The position numbers and the translations under genes were made by a program. 64,000 nucleotides of DNA from Micromonospora violae (GTDB lineage: Bacteria; Actinomycetota; Actinomycetes; Mycobacteriales; Micromonosporaceae), in NCBI RefSeq assembly GCF_004217135.1, contig NZ_SHKK01000001.1, positions 7,068,001 through 7,132,000 of the forward strand. Direction: 5' to 3'. Of this stretch, positions 27,035 to 35,848 are shown in pieces (within the stretch, counting starts at the first letter, position 1; each line of letters starts with the position of its first letter). The notes beneath the pieces were generated by a model that was given only the letters and a program-made list of their open reading frames with translations, was not told the DNA's origin and did no database searches.

Positions 27035-27487
27035 TCAGCAGGGAATCCAGACGGTCCTGGTGCTCTCGGCGAACTGCTCGCCGGTGTCCCAGTCCCGCAA
27101 CGAGAAGCGAGCGGTGGCCCGGCCAGGGTGCAGTGCCGGAGTGATCCGGGCGAACGCCATCGAGAGTTCGACGGTGCCGCCGTCGCAGACGATCTCGCCG
27201 GCCCCGCGTCCCCCGGTGGCCCAGAGGGTCGGCAGGCCGTCCTGCACCAGCGACGCCGACATGAGGACGATTCCGGCCGGGCAGTTGTCGGCGGTGGCGG
27301 TGACCCTCGTCGCCGGGTACGTCACGCCCGGCTCCCCGACGGGCGGCTCGAACGGGAACAGTTCGCTGGCGTGGCGGTCGATGGTGATGCTGGTCTGTGT
27401 CGTGGTGGTGGTGGTGGCGGCGGCCGGTGACGGTGCTGCCAGGACCATGGCAGCCACCGTCAGCACCGCGAGACCGAGCTTGTACAT
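27035..27487 (-). CDS. Secreted protein of unknown function
   Basis: 150 residues from ATG 27487. MYKLGLAVLTVAAMVLAAPS with PAAA-T is a signal peptide cleaved near residue 24, followed by a Thr-rich stretch and a beta-rich domain. Three cysteines (NCPAG, VCDGG and the C-terminal WIPC) could form a disulfide. No domain is recognised. A GAAGGG ribosome site precedes the start. It is convergent with frr and divergent from cdsA. Confidence 0.7.
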   Translation of the reverse strand: MYKLGLAVLTVAAMVLAAPSPAAATTTTTTQTSITIDRHASELFPFEPPVGEPGVTYPATRVTATADNCPAGIVLMSASLVQDGLPTLWATGGRGAGEIVCDGGTVELSMAFARITPALHPGRATARFSLRDWDTGEQFAESTRTVWIPC

Positions 27488-27872
27488 GTGTGAGTGCCCT
27501 TCCCCCGTGCGGACGCGCCGGCTGGTGCCGGCGCCCCACCAGCGGACCACGGCGGGAGTGTCGGTTCAGTACCCGATCGAGCACCGGACGAGTCGGATCG
27601 ACGGCTGCGGATCGCCTGCGCTCTGTCGTACCGGATGGGCGGGCGTCGCTGGCCGGCGGCCCAGCGGCGAGGGGTGACGTCCGTCGGCGTGCCTCGTCCG
27701 CCGTGCCGGTTCGGTGTGTGCAGTAGGCTCGGCAGGATTCCCGGCCACCGGGTGGTGCACACCGGGGATCGACCGACCGTCGGGGCGGTCAATTCGGAGG
27801 AACATCGCACGTGTAGGGGATGCTTGTGGTCTTGCGTCATGTGGTGGTTCTCGTGCCGCGTCGCGGTGCGTG
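27488..27872. other. Divergent intergenic region before cdsA
   Basis: No convincing gene in 385 bases; short frames on both strands lack ribosome sites and homology. TAGGCT at 27724-27729 fits the -10 pattern and could drive cdsA, leaving a leader of about 140 bases. A -35 is not clear. A frame is open into cdsA from 27714, but ATG 27873 is the better start. Confidence 0.35.
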
Positions 27873-29252
27873 ATGTCCCACCCCGACCCCTACGGCAGCG
27901 AGCCTCGCGGCTGGGACCGGCCGGAGCGCCCGGTGGCGCTGCCCTGGCCGGACCAGGAGATGGAGGCCGGCCAGTGGCACCGCCGTCCGGCCGCCGGCCC
28001 TGAGCTGTACGCCGACCCGCCCGTCCGGCCGCACCCCGACCCGCACCCCGCGGACCCCTACGAGGAGCGGGGCCGCCCGGTCAGCTTCGAGGACCGCGAC
28101 CGGCACGATCGGTTCGACGACCGGGACCGGCACGTGGACGACCGCAACCAGCCCTCCCGGTACGACGACCGGGGGCGCGGCGACCGGTACCTGGACCGAC
28201 CTCCCGCCGTCGGTGACGGGCCGCCGCCCTATGTCGGCCCGGACCGTGGTCGCTTCGACGGGCTGGCCGGCGTTGACGGCCCTCCCGCCCGCTTCGACGA
28301 CCCCGGGTACCCGACCGAGCAGCTCGCGCCCGTTCAGGCCGAGGTGGTGCCGGACGAGGCGCCGGCGACCGGTCGACGGCCGAAGGGGCGACGGCGGGCC
28401 AGCCTCGACCGACCGCCCACCCAGCAGGTGGGCGCCGGGCGGGCCGGCCGTAACCTGCCCGCGGCGATCGGGGTCGGGCTCGGCCTCGGCGTGCTGATCG
28501 TGGTGCCGTTGGCGTTCTACCCGTTGGCGTTCCTGCCGGTGATCGCCGCCGCCGTCGGTGTCGGCAGCTGGGAGATGGCCCGTGCGGTCCGGCGCAGCGG
28601 CGCGCACCCGCCGCTGGTGCCGCTGATCGCCGGGGGCGTGTTGACCGTCGGCCTGGCCTGGTTCGCCGGGCCGGACGCGCTCAGCCTGGGGCTGCTGGTC
28701 ACGGTGCTGGGCACCATGATCTGGCGGCTGGGTGACGGGCCGGCCGGCTTCCAGCGGGATATCACCGCGGCCACCCTGATCGCCGTCTACGTACCGTTCC
28801 TCGCCGGTTTCGCGGCGTTGCTGGCGGCGGCTCCCGACGACGGGCACCTGCGCATCCTGGCCACCCTGATCGGGGTGGTCCTCTCCGACACCGGTGGGTA
28901 CGCGGCCGGCGTCTCCTTCGGCAAACACCCGATGGCCCCGTCGATCAGCCCGAAGAAGTCCTGGGAGGGCTTCGCCGGCTCGGTCACCGCGGCAGCCCTG
29001 GGCGGCGCGTTGCTGTTGTGGCTGATGTTCGACGTGGCCCCCTGGTGGGGTGCGCTGTTCGGGGTGGCCGTCTCCTGTGCGGCGGTCCTCGGCGACCTGG
29101 CCGAGTCGATGATCAAGCGGGATCTCGGCGTGAAGGACATGAGCAACCTGCTGCCCGGTCACGGCGGTCTGATGGACCGGCTGGACTCGATTCTGTTCGC
29201 GGTGCCGACGGCGTACCTGCTGTTGGCGGTCCTCGTGCCGGTGGTGGGCTGA
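27873..29252 (+). CDS. cdsA: Phosphatidate cytidylyltransferase CdsA with long N-terminal extension
   Basis: 459 residues; makes CDP-diacylglycerol for phospholipid synthesis in the membrane. The C-terminal half has about eight hydrophobic helices and the complete CDS signature SMIKRDLGVKDMSNLLPGHG then GLMDRLD, near 410-437. The first 190 residues are hydrophilic, rich in Asp/Arg/Pro with repeats such as FEDRDRHDRFDDRDRHVDDR, and are absent from the roughly 270-300-residue enteric enzyme. Long cytoplasmic leaders occur in some actinobacterial CdsA. It lies in the conserved frr-cdsA-rlmN order. Confidence 0.94.
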   Translation: MSHPDPYGSEPRGWDRPERPVALPWPDQEMEAGQWHRRPAAGPELYADPPVRPHPDPHPADPYEERGRPVSFEDRDRHDRFDDRDRHVDDRNQPSRYDDRGRGDRYLDRPPAVGDGPPPYVGPDRGRFDGLAGVDGPPARFDDPGYPTEQLAPVQAEVVPDEAPATGRRPKGRRRASLDRPPTQQVGAGRAGRNLPAAIGVGLGLGVLIVVPLAFYPLAFLPVIAAAVGVGSWEMARAVRRSGAHPPLVPLIAGGVLTVGLAWFAGPDALSLGLLVTVLGTMIWRLGDGPAGFQRDITAATLIAVYVPFLAGFAALLAAAPDDGHLRILATLIGVVLSDTGGYAAGVSFGKHPMAPSISPKKSWEGFAGSVTAAALGGALLLWLMFDVAPWWGALFGVAVSCAAVLGDLAESMIKRDLGVKDMSNLLPGHGGLMDRLDSILFAVPTAYLLLAVLVPVVG

Positions 29253-29356
29253 GGTATGAATCACGGCTACCTGGTCATCCGGCTCCGGCGGTCGCGGCCC
29301 GTTCGGCACCTCCGGAGCGGCACCTGTCGCCGACGGCGTGACACACTGGACCAGCC

Positions 29357-30514
29357 ATGACGAGCCTTCCCCTGATCCCCGCCATCTCGGTCGCCCCCGC
29401 CGCGCGCCGGGCCGCCATGCCCCCTCAGCACCTCGCTGACCTGGACCTGGCCGGCCGCCAGGCGTTGGTCACCGGTCTGGGGGAGCCGGCCTTCCGGGCC
29501 AAGCAGGTCTCCAACCACTACTTCGGGCGGTTGGTCCGGGACCCGCAGGCGATGACCGATCTGCCCGCGGCGACCCGGGAGCGGCTGGCCGACCAGTTGC
29601 TGCCCACGTTGCTCAACCCGGTGCGCGAGCTGGCCTGCGACGACGGCGCGACCCGCAAGGCGCTCTGGCGGCTGCACGACGGTGCGCTGGTGGAGAGCGT
29701 GCTGATGGGTTACCCGGACCGGGTGACCGTCTGCATCTCCAGCCAGGCGGGCTGCGGCATGGCCTGCCCGTTCTGCGCGACCGGCCAGGCCGGGCTGACC
29801 CGCAACCTGTCGACAGCGGAGATCGTCGACCAGGCGGTGTACATGGCCGGGGTGGCGGCCTCGGGTGTGGTCGCGGGCTCCCCGCCGAGGCTGTCGCGCG
29901 TCGTCTTCATGGGCATGGGCGAGCCGCTGGCCAACTACAACCGGGTGATCGCCGCGATCCGTCGGCTGGTCAGCCCAGCTCCGGAGGGGCTCGGCCTGTC
30001 CCAGCGGCACATCACCGTTTCCACGGTCGGCCTGGTTCCGGCCATCCGCCGACTGGCCAGCGAAGACCTCTCAGTGACCCTTGCGCTGTCCCTGCACGCG
30101 CCCGATGATGATCTGCGCGACGAACTCGTGCCGGTAAACCAGCGCTGGAAGGTAGCCGAGGTGCTGGACGCAGCGTGGGACTACGCCGCCCGGACGGGCC
30201 GTCGCGTGTCGATCGAGTACGCGATGATCAAGGACGTGAACGACCAGCCGTGGCGAGCCGACCTGCTCGGGCGGTTGTTGGCCGGCAAATTGGCCCACGT
30301 GAACCTGATTCCGCTCAATCCGACGCCGGGCAGTCGCTGGGACGCCAGCCCGAAGCCGGTCGAGCGGGAGTTCGTCCGGCGGTTGCGCGAAGCCGGGGTG
30401 TCCACCACAGTTCGGGACACCCGAGGTCGCGAGATCGACGGCGCGTGTGGCCAACTCGCCGCCGCCGAGGACAACGACACCAACACCGACCGCGCCGGAG
30501 AGGCACCGGCGTGA
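29357..30514 (+). CDS. rlmN: 23S rRNA (adenine-C2)-methyltransferase RlmN
   Basis: Radical SAM enzyme of 385 residues that methylates A2503 of 23S rRNA and A37 of some tRNAs. The CX3CX2C cluster motif is [15 protein letters not shown] near 132. [13 protein letters not shown] near 184 and [17 protein letters not shown] near 237 are RlmN hallmarks, and the conserved late Cys (GACGQL near 365) is present. ATG 29357 is the first start. It lies between cdsA and the DivIVA-repeat gene. Confidence 0.95.
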   Translation: MTSLPLIPAISVAPAARRAAMPPQHLADLDLAGRQALVTGLGEPAFRAKQVSNHYFGRLVRDPQAMTDLPAATRERLADQLLPTLLNPVRELACDDGATRKALWRLHDGALVESVLMGYPDRVTVCISSQAGCGMACPFCATGQAGLTRNLSTAEIVDQAVYMAGVAASGVVAGSPPRLSRVVFMGMGEPLANYNRVIAAIRRLVSPAPEGLGLSQRHITVSTVGLVPAIRRLASEDLSVTLALSLHAPDDDLRDELVPVNQRWKVAEVLDAAWDYAARTGRRVSIEYAMIKDVNDQPWRADLLGRLLAGKLAHVNLIPLNPTPGSRWDASPKPVEREFVRRLREAGVSTTVRDTRGREIDGACGQLAAAEDNDTNTDRAGEAPA

Positions 30515-30545
30515 CCGGGCGTGGCGAACGAGACCAGGAGACATA

Positions 30546-31703
30546 GTGGCGAGTCAGGGTCAGCGTTTCCGGCGCAAGGCGCTCCGCCGGGGATACAAGG
30601 TCGACGAGGTGGATGCCTTCCTCGACCGGGTCGAGGCGACGCTCGACGGCCGACAGGTCGGCGCCCCGGTGGCCTCCCAGGAGGTTCATGACGTCGTCTT
30701 CCGGGTCCGCTTCAACGGCTACGACGAGTGGCAGGTCGACCTGCACCTGGATCGGGTCGAGCGGCAGCTGGCCGAGCTGGAGGAGCGGAACAGCGCCGGG
30801 CGCGGTGCCGACCCCCGGATGGCTGACCGGCTGGGCCCACCGGACCGGATGGGTCCGCCGATGCGTGACGACCGGGGTATGGTTCCGCAGCCGATGCCGC
30901 CCCGGCCGATGCCCGCGCAGGCCGGCCCGCCCTACGGCCGCTACGACGAGCCGACCGGTGCCTTCGCCGGTGGGTACGACGCCCCGCGGGGCGGTGGTTA
31001 CGACGCGCCACGTGGCCCGGCCGGCCCGCCGATGGGTCCCGGTGGTCCGATGGGTCCCGGCCCGATGGGTGGGCACGGCATGCCGCAGCGCGGCCTGCCC
31101 GCCGGCCCCAGTGGGTACGGCCCGGATGATCAGCGCGGTGGGTACGGCCCCGACGACCAGCGCGGGCCCGGCGGTTATCCGCCGCCCCCGGAGGAGTCGC
31201 GTTTCGACGGCTTCGAGGCCGGGCGGCACGGTCGCGCCGACATGACCGCCGAGATCCGGATGCCGGAGCGGGACCTGCGCGACATGCGCCGTGGTCCGGC
31301 CGGCCCGCCTCCGCTGCCGCAGCAGGGCATGGGCGGTCCACCGATGGCCGGCCCGCCCGCGGTGGCCGGCCCGCCGATGGGCGGCCCCCCGATGGGTGGT
31401 CCCCCGATGGCCGGTCCGCCGATGGGTGGCCCGCCGATGGCCGGTCCGCCCGGCAGCGACCTGTACCGGGTAGACCAGATCCGCCGCAGCTTCCAGGTGC
31501 GCCGCTTCGGCAGCGGGTACGACCCCGACCAGGTGGACCGGTTCTTCGAAACGCTGCTCGGTGGCATGCAGCGCCGCAACCCGATGCCGGTCGACCCGAA
31601 GGACCTCGACACGCTCCGGTTCGGCCTGGTGCCGGGTGGCTACTTCGAGGCTGAGGTCGACGCCGCGCTCAAGGACGTACAGGACATTCTCTTCGGGCGC
31701 TGA
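30546..31703 (+). CDS. DivIVA-motif repeat protein with Gly-Pro-Met linker
   Basis: 385 residues from GTG 30546, with AGGAG 5 bases upstream. I see four copies of the short DivIVA-like motif (GY...VD.F...V): RRGYKVDEVDAFLDRV near 13, FNGYDEWQVDLHLDRV near 56, GSGYDPDQVDRFFETL near 323, and PGGYFEAEVDAALKDV near 363. The central 240 residues are low-complexity, with GPMGG/GPPMAGPPMGG repeats near 265-305 and YGPDDQRGG twice. DivIVA proteins mark curved membrane and polar growth sites; the paired ends suggest a scaffold with a flexible spacer. This matches the actinobacterial DivIVA-repeat family, not the Wag31 type. Confidence 0.8.
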   Translation: MASQGQRFRRKALRRGYKVDEVDAFLDRVEATLDGRQVGAPVASQEVHDVVFRVRFNGYDEWQVDLHLDRVERQLAELEERNSAGRGADPRMADRLGPPDRMGPPMRDDRGMVPQPMPPRPMPAQAGPPYGRYDEPTGAFAGGYDAPRGGGYDAPRGPAGPPMGPGGPMGPGPMGGHGMPQRGLPAGPSGYGPDDQRGGYGPDDQRGPGGYPPPPEESRFDGFEAGRHGRADMTAEIRMPERDLRDMRRGPAGPPPLPQQGMGGPPMAGPPAVAGPPMGGPPMGGPPMAGPPMGGPPMAGPPGSDLYRVDQIRRSFQVRRFGSGYDPDQVDRFFETLLGGMQRRNPMPVDPKDLDTLRFGLVPGGYFEAEVDAALKDVQDILFGR

Positions 31704-31722
31704 CCCCGACGCGTACGGACGT

Positions 31723-31752
31723 GGGCCCGTCCCCCGGGTGGGGGCGGGCCCT
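31723..31752. terminator. Hairpin between convergent genes
   Basis: GGGCCCGTCCCC (31723-31734) pairs with GGGGCGGGCCC and its flank (to 31752), with one T-G wobble. It lies between the DivIVA-repeat gene and the convergent small membrane protein gene. Bidirectional use is likely. Confidence 0.6.
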
Positions 31753-31789
31753 CGGCGTACGTCGGCCGGTCGTCCGGCGGTGGGTCAGG

Positions 31790-32011
31790 TCAGGAGCGCA
31801 GACCGTTGCGCCGTAGCACGATGTCGCCGATCACGATGATCAGCAGCAGCGCGGCCAGGCCGATCAGCCAGATGTCCTCGACCCTGCCCTCGTGGTTGCC
31901 GCAGATCATCGCCAGCAGCGCCAGTGCGGACAGCACGGCGCCGATCTGCCCGGCCTTGCGGTGCCCGGGCTTGTGCTGGTCTGGCGACGTTACCGGCTCG
32001 CTTCCTGCCAC
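31790..32011 (-). CDS. Small two-helix membrane protein (DUF2631-like)
   Basis: 73 residues. The hydrophilic start MAGSEPVTSPDQHKPGHRKA leads to two membrane helices, IGAVLSALALLAMICG and DIWLIGLAALLLIIVIGDIV, with a short loop GNHEGRVE, and ends RRNGLRS. The TSPDQHKP and GNHEG.VE patterns recall DUF2631, a small actinobacterial membrane family of unknown function that lies near cdsA/dxr in mycobacteria. Assignment is from memory of the family. Confidence 0.7.
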   Translation of the reverse strand: MAGSEPVTSPDQHKPGHRKAGQIGAVLSALALLAMICGNHEGRVEDIWLIGLAALLLIIVIGDIVLRRNGLRS

Positions 32012-32207
32012 TGTCGGTCCTTCCCTCGCGATCGGATCTTTGGTTAGTCTGGCACGCCTCGTACCCGGAGCGGTGGGGTGGGGGTTTCCTGGCCATCAGC
32101 CCCGCCCACCTGGCTGAACGGCACTACCGGCGTCGCGGGGCGGCGGTCAGACCCGCTCCGGTAGCGTTTGGCGTACACCTGATTGTCTGTTTGAGGGGGA
32201 CTGTGCG

Positions 32208-33788
32208 GTGCGAGTGACCGGAACCGGGCACGCCAGCATGCGGATCGACACGGCCGCGGGCAGCATCCTGTGCGACCCGTGGGTCAACCCGGCCTACTTC
32301 GCGTCGTGGTTCCCGTTCCCGGACAATTCCCTGCTGGATTGGGAGACCCTGGGCCAGGTCGACTACCTGTACGTCTCCCACCTGCACCGGGACCACTTCG
32401 ACGCGAAACACCTGCGCGAGTTCGTCTCGAAGGACGCCACGGTCCTGCTCCCCGAGTTCCCCACCTCGGAGATGGAGGACGAGTTCCGGGCGCTCGGCTT
32501 CACCAAGTTCCTGAAGGCGCCCAACGAGCAGGTGGTGGAGCTACCCGGCGGCTTGAAGATCATGATTCAGGCGTTGACCAGCCCGACGGACGGGCCGATC
32601 GGCGACTCCTCGCTCTGGGTCGAGTACGAGGGTGTCCGGCTGCTCAACCAGAACGACGCCCGCCCCACCGACCTGAGCGTCTTCGCTGAGCTGGGGCACG
32701 TGCACGCGCACCTGCTCCAGTTCTCCGGTGCGATCTGGTACCCGATGGTCTACGAGCTGCCGCAGGCGGCGAAGACCGCCTTCGGCAAGCAGAAGCGGGA
32801 CCGGCAGTTCGACCGGACCTGGCGGTACATCGACGACCTGAAGGCGTCGCACGTCTTCCCGATCGCCGGTCCGCCGTGCTTCCTCGACGACGCCCTGTGG
32901 CAGTTCAACGACATCCACGGCGACGAGGGCAACATCTTCCCCGACCAGTCGGTCTTCCTGTCGGAGTACGCCAAGGTCGGCGGCACCAACGGGATCGTGC
33001 TGCTGCCGGGCAGCGTCGCCGAGGTCACCACCGAGGGTGCGAGCACCACCCACCCGGTTGCGGTGGAGGAGTTCTTCGCGAACAAGGTCGCTCACCTGGA
33101 GGAGATGCGGGAGCGTAAGCGCCCCATCATCGAGGCGGAGAAGGCGTCCTGGCGGCACCCCGAGGTGGACGTGCTCGCCGAGATGAAGCGTCGGATCGAG
33201 CCGCTGCTCGACGAGTCGATCTACCTGGCCAAGGGGGTCGGCGGCCCGGTCCGTTTCGACCTGGTGGGGTACGACGGCGAGAGCGTCGAGTCGATCGTGG
33301 TGGACTTCCCCGGCCAGGAGGTGCGGCCGTACGCGGACGAGAAGGTGCGCTACCGGTTCCGGACCGAGCGGTCGCTGATCGAGCACCTGCTCTTCATCGG
33401 CGAGGTGGACTGGGTCAACTCGCTCTTCCTGTCCTGCCGGTTCTCGGCGGCCCGGATCGGCCAGTACAACGAGTTCGTCTACGCGTTCTTCAAGTGCCTC
33501 TCCGAGGAGCGGCTCCAGTACGCCGAGGGCTGGTACGACGAGCACGAGCGCAGCACCGACGCCGAGGACATCACGTTGGGCGACTGGGTGGTGCAGCGGC
33601 GGTGCCCGCACCTGAAGGCGGACCTGACCCGCTTCGGCATCGTCGAGGGTGACCAGCTCACCTGCCAGCTGCACGGCTGGCGTTTCGACCTGCCCAGCGG
33701 CCGCTGCCTGACCAGCGTCGGCCACAAGGTCCGAGCCCACCGAGTAGACGCCGAAACCCCCGCCCCCGCCGGCGAAACCCTCACCTAA
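32208..33788 (+). CDS. namH: Probable UDP-N-acetylmuramate hydroxylase NamH (metallo-hydrolase fold plus Rieske domain)
   Basis: 526 residues from GTG 32208. The N-terminal half is a metallo-beta-lactamase-like domain (DPWVNPAYFASWF near 25; YVSHLHRDHFDAKH near 61). The C-terminal end is a Rieske [2Fe-2S] domain with CPHLKADLTRFG near 466 and CQLHGWRFDLPSGRC near 486, giving the two Cys and two His ligands. This order, and length, match mycobacterial NamH, which hydroxylates UDP-MurNAc to the N-glycolyl form; CMP-Neu5Ac hydroxylase is a relative. Micromonospora peptidoglycan carries N-glycolylmuramic acid, which supports the call. It is a single gene, divergent from the small membrane protein. 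Confidence 0.8.
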   Translation: MRVTGTGHASMRIDTAAGSILCDPWVNPAYFASWFPFPDNSLLDWETLGQVDYLYVSHLHRDHFDAKHLREFVSKDATVLLPEFPTSEMEDEFRALGFTKFLKAPNEQVVELPGGLKIMIQALTSPTDGPIGDSSLWVEYEGVRLLNQNDARPTDLSVFAELGHVHAHLLQFSGAIWYPMVYELPQAAKTAFGKQKRDRQFDRTWRYIDDLKASHVFPIAGPPCFLDDALWQFNDIHGDEGNIFPDQSVFLSEYAKVGGTNGIVLLPGSVAEVTTEGASTTHPVAVEEFFANKVAHLEEMRERKRPIIEAEKASWRHPEVDVLAEMKRRIEPLLDESIYLAKGVGGPVRFDLVGYDGESVESIVVDFPGQEVRPYADEKVRYRFRTERSLIEHLLFIGEVDWVNSLFLSCRFSAARIGQYNEFVYAFFKCLSEERLQYAEGWYDEHERSTDAEDITLGDWVVQRRCPHLKADLTRFGIVEGDQLTCQLHGWRFDLPSGRCLTSVGHKVRAHRVDAETPAPAGETLT

Positions 33789-33789
33789 C

Positions 33790-33929
33790 CGCCCCCCGCC
33801 CCCCGCCCGCCCGCCCCTGCCCCACCCCACCCTGCCCCACCCCACCCCGCCCTGCCCTGCCCCACCCTGCCCCACCCCACCCCGCCCTGCCCCACCCTGC
33901 CCCACCCCACCCTGCCCCACCCCACCCCG
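33790..33929. repeat. C-rich low-complexity tract
   Basis: After the namH stop, about 140 bases are almost pure pyrimidine with repeats of CCCCACCCCACCCTG and close variants. The minus strand is G-rich with many runs of four, so it could form G-quadruplexes. It leads straight into the palindrome at 33930 and is mirrored by a G-rich tract beyond it. Confidence 0.85.
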
Positions 33930-34002
33930 TCGATCATGGAGTTGTGGTGGGGGACAAATACCGCGTTCGCTCCCACAACGGGCGCCACAACTCCATGATC
34001 GA
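33930..34002. repeat. Interspersed palindrome, long member of the GATCATGGAGTT class
   Basis: TCGATCATGGAGTTGTGG (33930-33947) pairs perfectly with its complement at 33985-34002 (18 bp, 37-base loop). The core GATCATGGAGTT is shared with the 56-bp palindrome at 42219. It lies between the convergent namH and FAD-oxidoreductase genes, inside C-rich/G-rich flanks. Confidence 0.8.
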
Positions 34003-34121
34003 CCGGGGTGAGGGCGGGCCGGGCTGACGCGGGGCGCGGCGCGGCGCGGGGCGGCGCGGCGCGGCGCGGGGCGGCGCGGCGCGGCGCGGGGCGGGGCGGG
34101 GTGGGGTGGGGTGGGGTGGGG
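34003..34121. repeat. G-rich low-complexity tract
   Basis: Repeats of GCGGCGCGGGGCGGC and then GGGGTGGGGTGGGGTGGGG fill the space between the palindrome and the FAD-oxidoreductase stop at 34122. Four or more G-runs in series give plain quadruplex potential on the plus strand. Together with the C-rich tract on the other side it makes the whole 33790-34121 gap roughly symmetric. Confidence 0.85.
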
Positions 34122-35717
34122 TTAGGCGGGTAGGTCGGACAGGATTTTCTGGGCTGCGTTGTGGCCGGCTGCGCCGATGACGCTGCCGGCCGGGTGGCAG
34201 CCGGCGCTGCCGGCGTACACGCCGTCGATGCCGGTGGCGTAGGGCATCCGGTCGGTGAACGAGACGGTGTTGTCCACGTGGTGGATGTGCCCGCCGCTGA
34301 TGCCGAAGTGCGCCTCGATGCCGGGCGGGGGCAGGGGCACCGCGTCGGCGATCAGGTCCGCGGTGCCGGGGGCGTACCGCTCGACGATCCCGATGAGCCG
34401 GTCGACGTAGCCGGGCAGTTCCGCGTCCCAGGTCGTGCCGGCCAACTCGTAGGGGACGGACTGGACGAACAGCGCGGACGAGTGGTGCCCGGCGGCGTCG
34501 GAGAGCGACGGGTCGACGGTGGTGTGCAGGTACCACTCGATGGTGGGTTCCGCCGGCAGTAGCCCGGCCTGCACATCCGCCCACATCGCGCGCAGCGCGG
34601 TCATCGGCGAGGTCGCCGCCCCGCCGACCAGCGACGCCGACCCGGGCAGCAGGTGGATGGTCGAGCCGAACGGGCTGGGCGTGCCGTCCGGCAGGCAGGA
34701 GAAGCGGGGCAGCCCGGTGAGCGCCAGGTTGAGCTTGAGGGTGGTGCCGGGTCGGCGGACCGCCGCCATCCGTTCGCCGAGCGGCGCCGGCAGCGCGCCG
34801 TCGGGCAACAGGTCCATCAGGGTGTACGGGTCACACGCGCCGAGCACCACCCGGGCGGCGACCTCCCGACCGTCGGCCAGCACCACTCCGCTCGCGGCGC
34901 CGCCGTCCAGGGTCACCGCGCTGACCGGCGTACCGGTGCGGATCGTCGCCCCGGCGGCGCGTGCGGCTTCGGCGAACGTCCGCGAGACGGTGCCCATCCC
35001 GCCCTCGGCGATCATCCAGGTGCCACCGGAGCCGGGCAGTCGGCACATGTTGTGCACGAGGAAGTTGTGACCGGTGCCGGGGTCGTCCGGGCCGGCGTTG
35101 AGCCCGGACAGGCCGTCGGTGACCGCGTACATGCTGACCAGCAGCTCGGAGCGGAACTCGAACCGGGCCAGGTAGTCGGCGACGGAACCCCGTACGAGGT
35201 CGACGAAGACCTGGCGCAGTGCCGGGCGGACGTGCCGCTCGGCGGTCTCCTCGACGTTCAGCGGCTCCGCCAACCAGGCCGGGGCGAGGTCTTCCCGCAG
35301 CGCGGCCAGCTCAGCCTGCATGGTGTCGTCGGCGGCCACGTCGGCGGGGGAGAAGAACTCGGCGAGCTGCGCCCGGGTGGCGGCGGTGTCACTGCCGAAG
35401 AGGAGGTACGGCGAGCCGAGGCCGCCCGGGGTGGGCAGGAAGTAGTGCGGGTCGCGGCGCAGCACCGGGATCCGTACGTCGAGTGTGGCGAGCAGCTCCG
35501 GGGGCATCAACCCGAGCAGGTACGAGCCGGTGGAGTGGCGTAGCCCTGGCACCTTCGGGAACGGGTTCTCGGTGCGGGTCGCCCCGCCGATCACGTCGGC
35601 GGCCTCCACCACGAGGACGTCCAGGCCGGCGCGGGCCAGCAGGATCGCGGAGACCAGACCGTTGTGCCCGGCACCGATGATGACGACGTCGGCGCGGGCC
35701 GGAATCTCACTGCTCAT
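34122..35717 (-). CDS. NAD(P)/FAD-dependent oxidoreductase (phytoene desaturase / PYROXD2-like)
   Basis: 531 residues from ATG 35717 (MSSEIPARADVVIIGAGHNG). The dinucleotide-binding GxGxxG and following VVEAADVIGGATRTE near 32-46 bind FAD. The late block YAGSAGCHPAGSVIGAAGHNAA near 500 closes the FAD site, as in the carotenoid-desaturase/PYROXD2 group. No carotenoid genes lie nearby, so the substrate is unknown. The stop is embedded in a G-rich repeat tract. No signal peptide. Confidence 0.85.
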   Translation of the reverse strand: MSSEIPARADVVIIGAGHNGLVSAILLARAGLDVLVVEAADVIGGATRTENPFPKVPGLRHSTGSYLLGLMPPELLATLDVRIPVLRRDPHYFLPTPGGLGSPYLLFGSDTAATRAQLAEFFSPADVAADDTMQAELAALREDLAPAWLAEPLNVEETAERHVRPALRQVFVDLVRGSVADYLARFEFRSELLVSMYAVTDGLSGLNAGPDDPGTGHNFLVHNMCRLPGSGGTWMIAEGGMGTVSRTFAEAARAAGATIRTGTPVSAVTLDGGAASGVVLADGREVAARVVLGACDPYTLMDLLPDGALPAPLGERMAAVRRPGTTLKLNLALTGLPRFSCLPDGTPSPFGSTIHLLPGSASLVGGAATSPMTALRAMWADVQAGLLPAEPTIEWYLHTTVDPSLSDAAGHHSSALFVQSVPYELAGTTWDAELPGYVDRLIGIVERYAPGTADLIADAVPLPPPGIEAHFGISGGHIHHVDNTVSFTDRMPYATGIDGVYAGSAGCHPAGSVIGAAGHNAAQKILSDLPA

Positions 35718-35786
35718 GCCGCGGCAGCCTAGTCCGCCCCACCCACCATTCAACCCCTCCCACTCCCTCCCACCCCACGCCATCCT

Positions 35787-35848
35787 CGGTGATCAAGAGG
35801 TTTGCGTCATTCGACGGTCGTTCGATGACGCAAACCTCTTGATCACCG
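35787..35848. repeat. Interspersed palindrome (56 bp from TGATCA to TGATCA; 24-bp stem)
   Basis: CGGTGATCAAGAGG continuing to 35810 pairs with 35825-35848 without mismatch (24 bp, 14-base loop). The outer TGATCA to TGATCA span is 35790-35845, exactly 56 bases, the same as at 42219. The right-hand TCA (35843-35845) is the stop codon of the minus-strand sensor kinase. C-rich sequence lies to the left, G-rich to the right. Confidence 0.85.

Noticed and set aside
33790..34121. Small proteins in the C-rich/G-rich gap
   Set aside because: Frames are Gly/Trp/Arg or Pro/Thr repeats dictated by composition, without ribosome sites.
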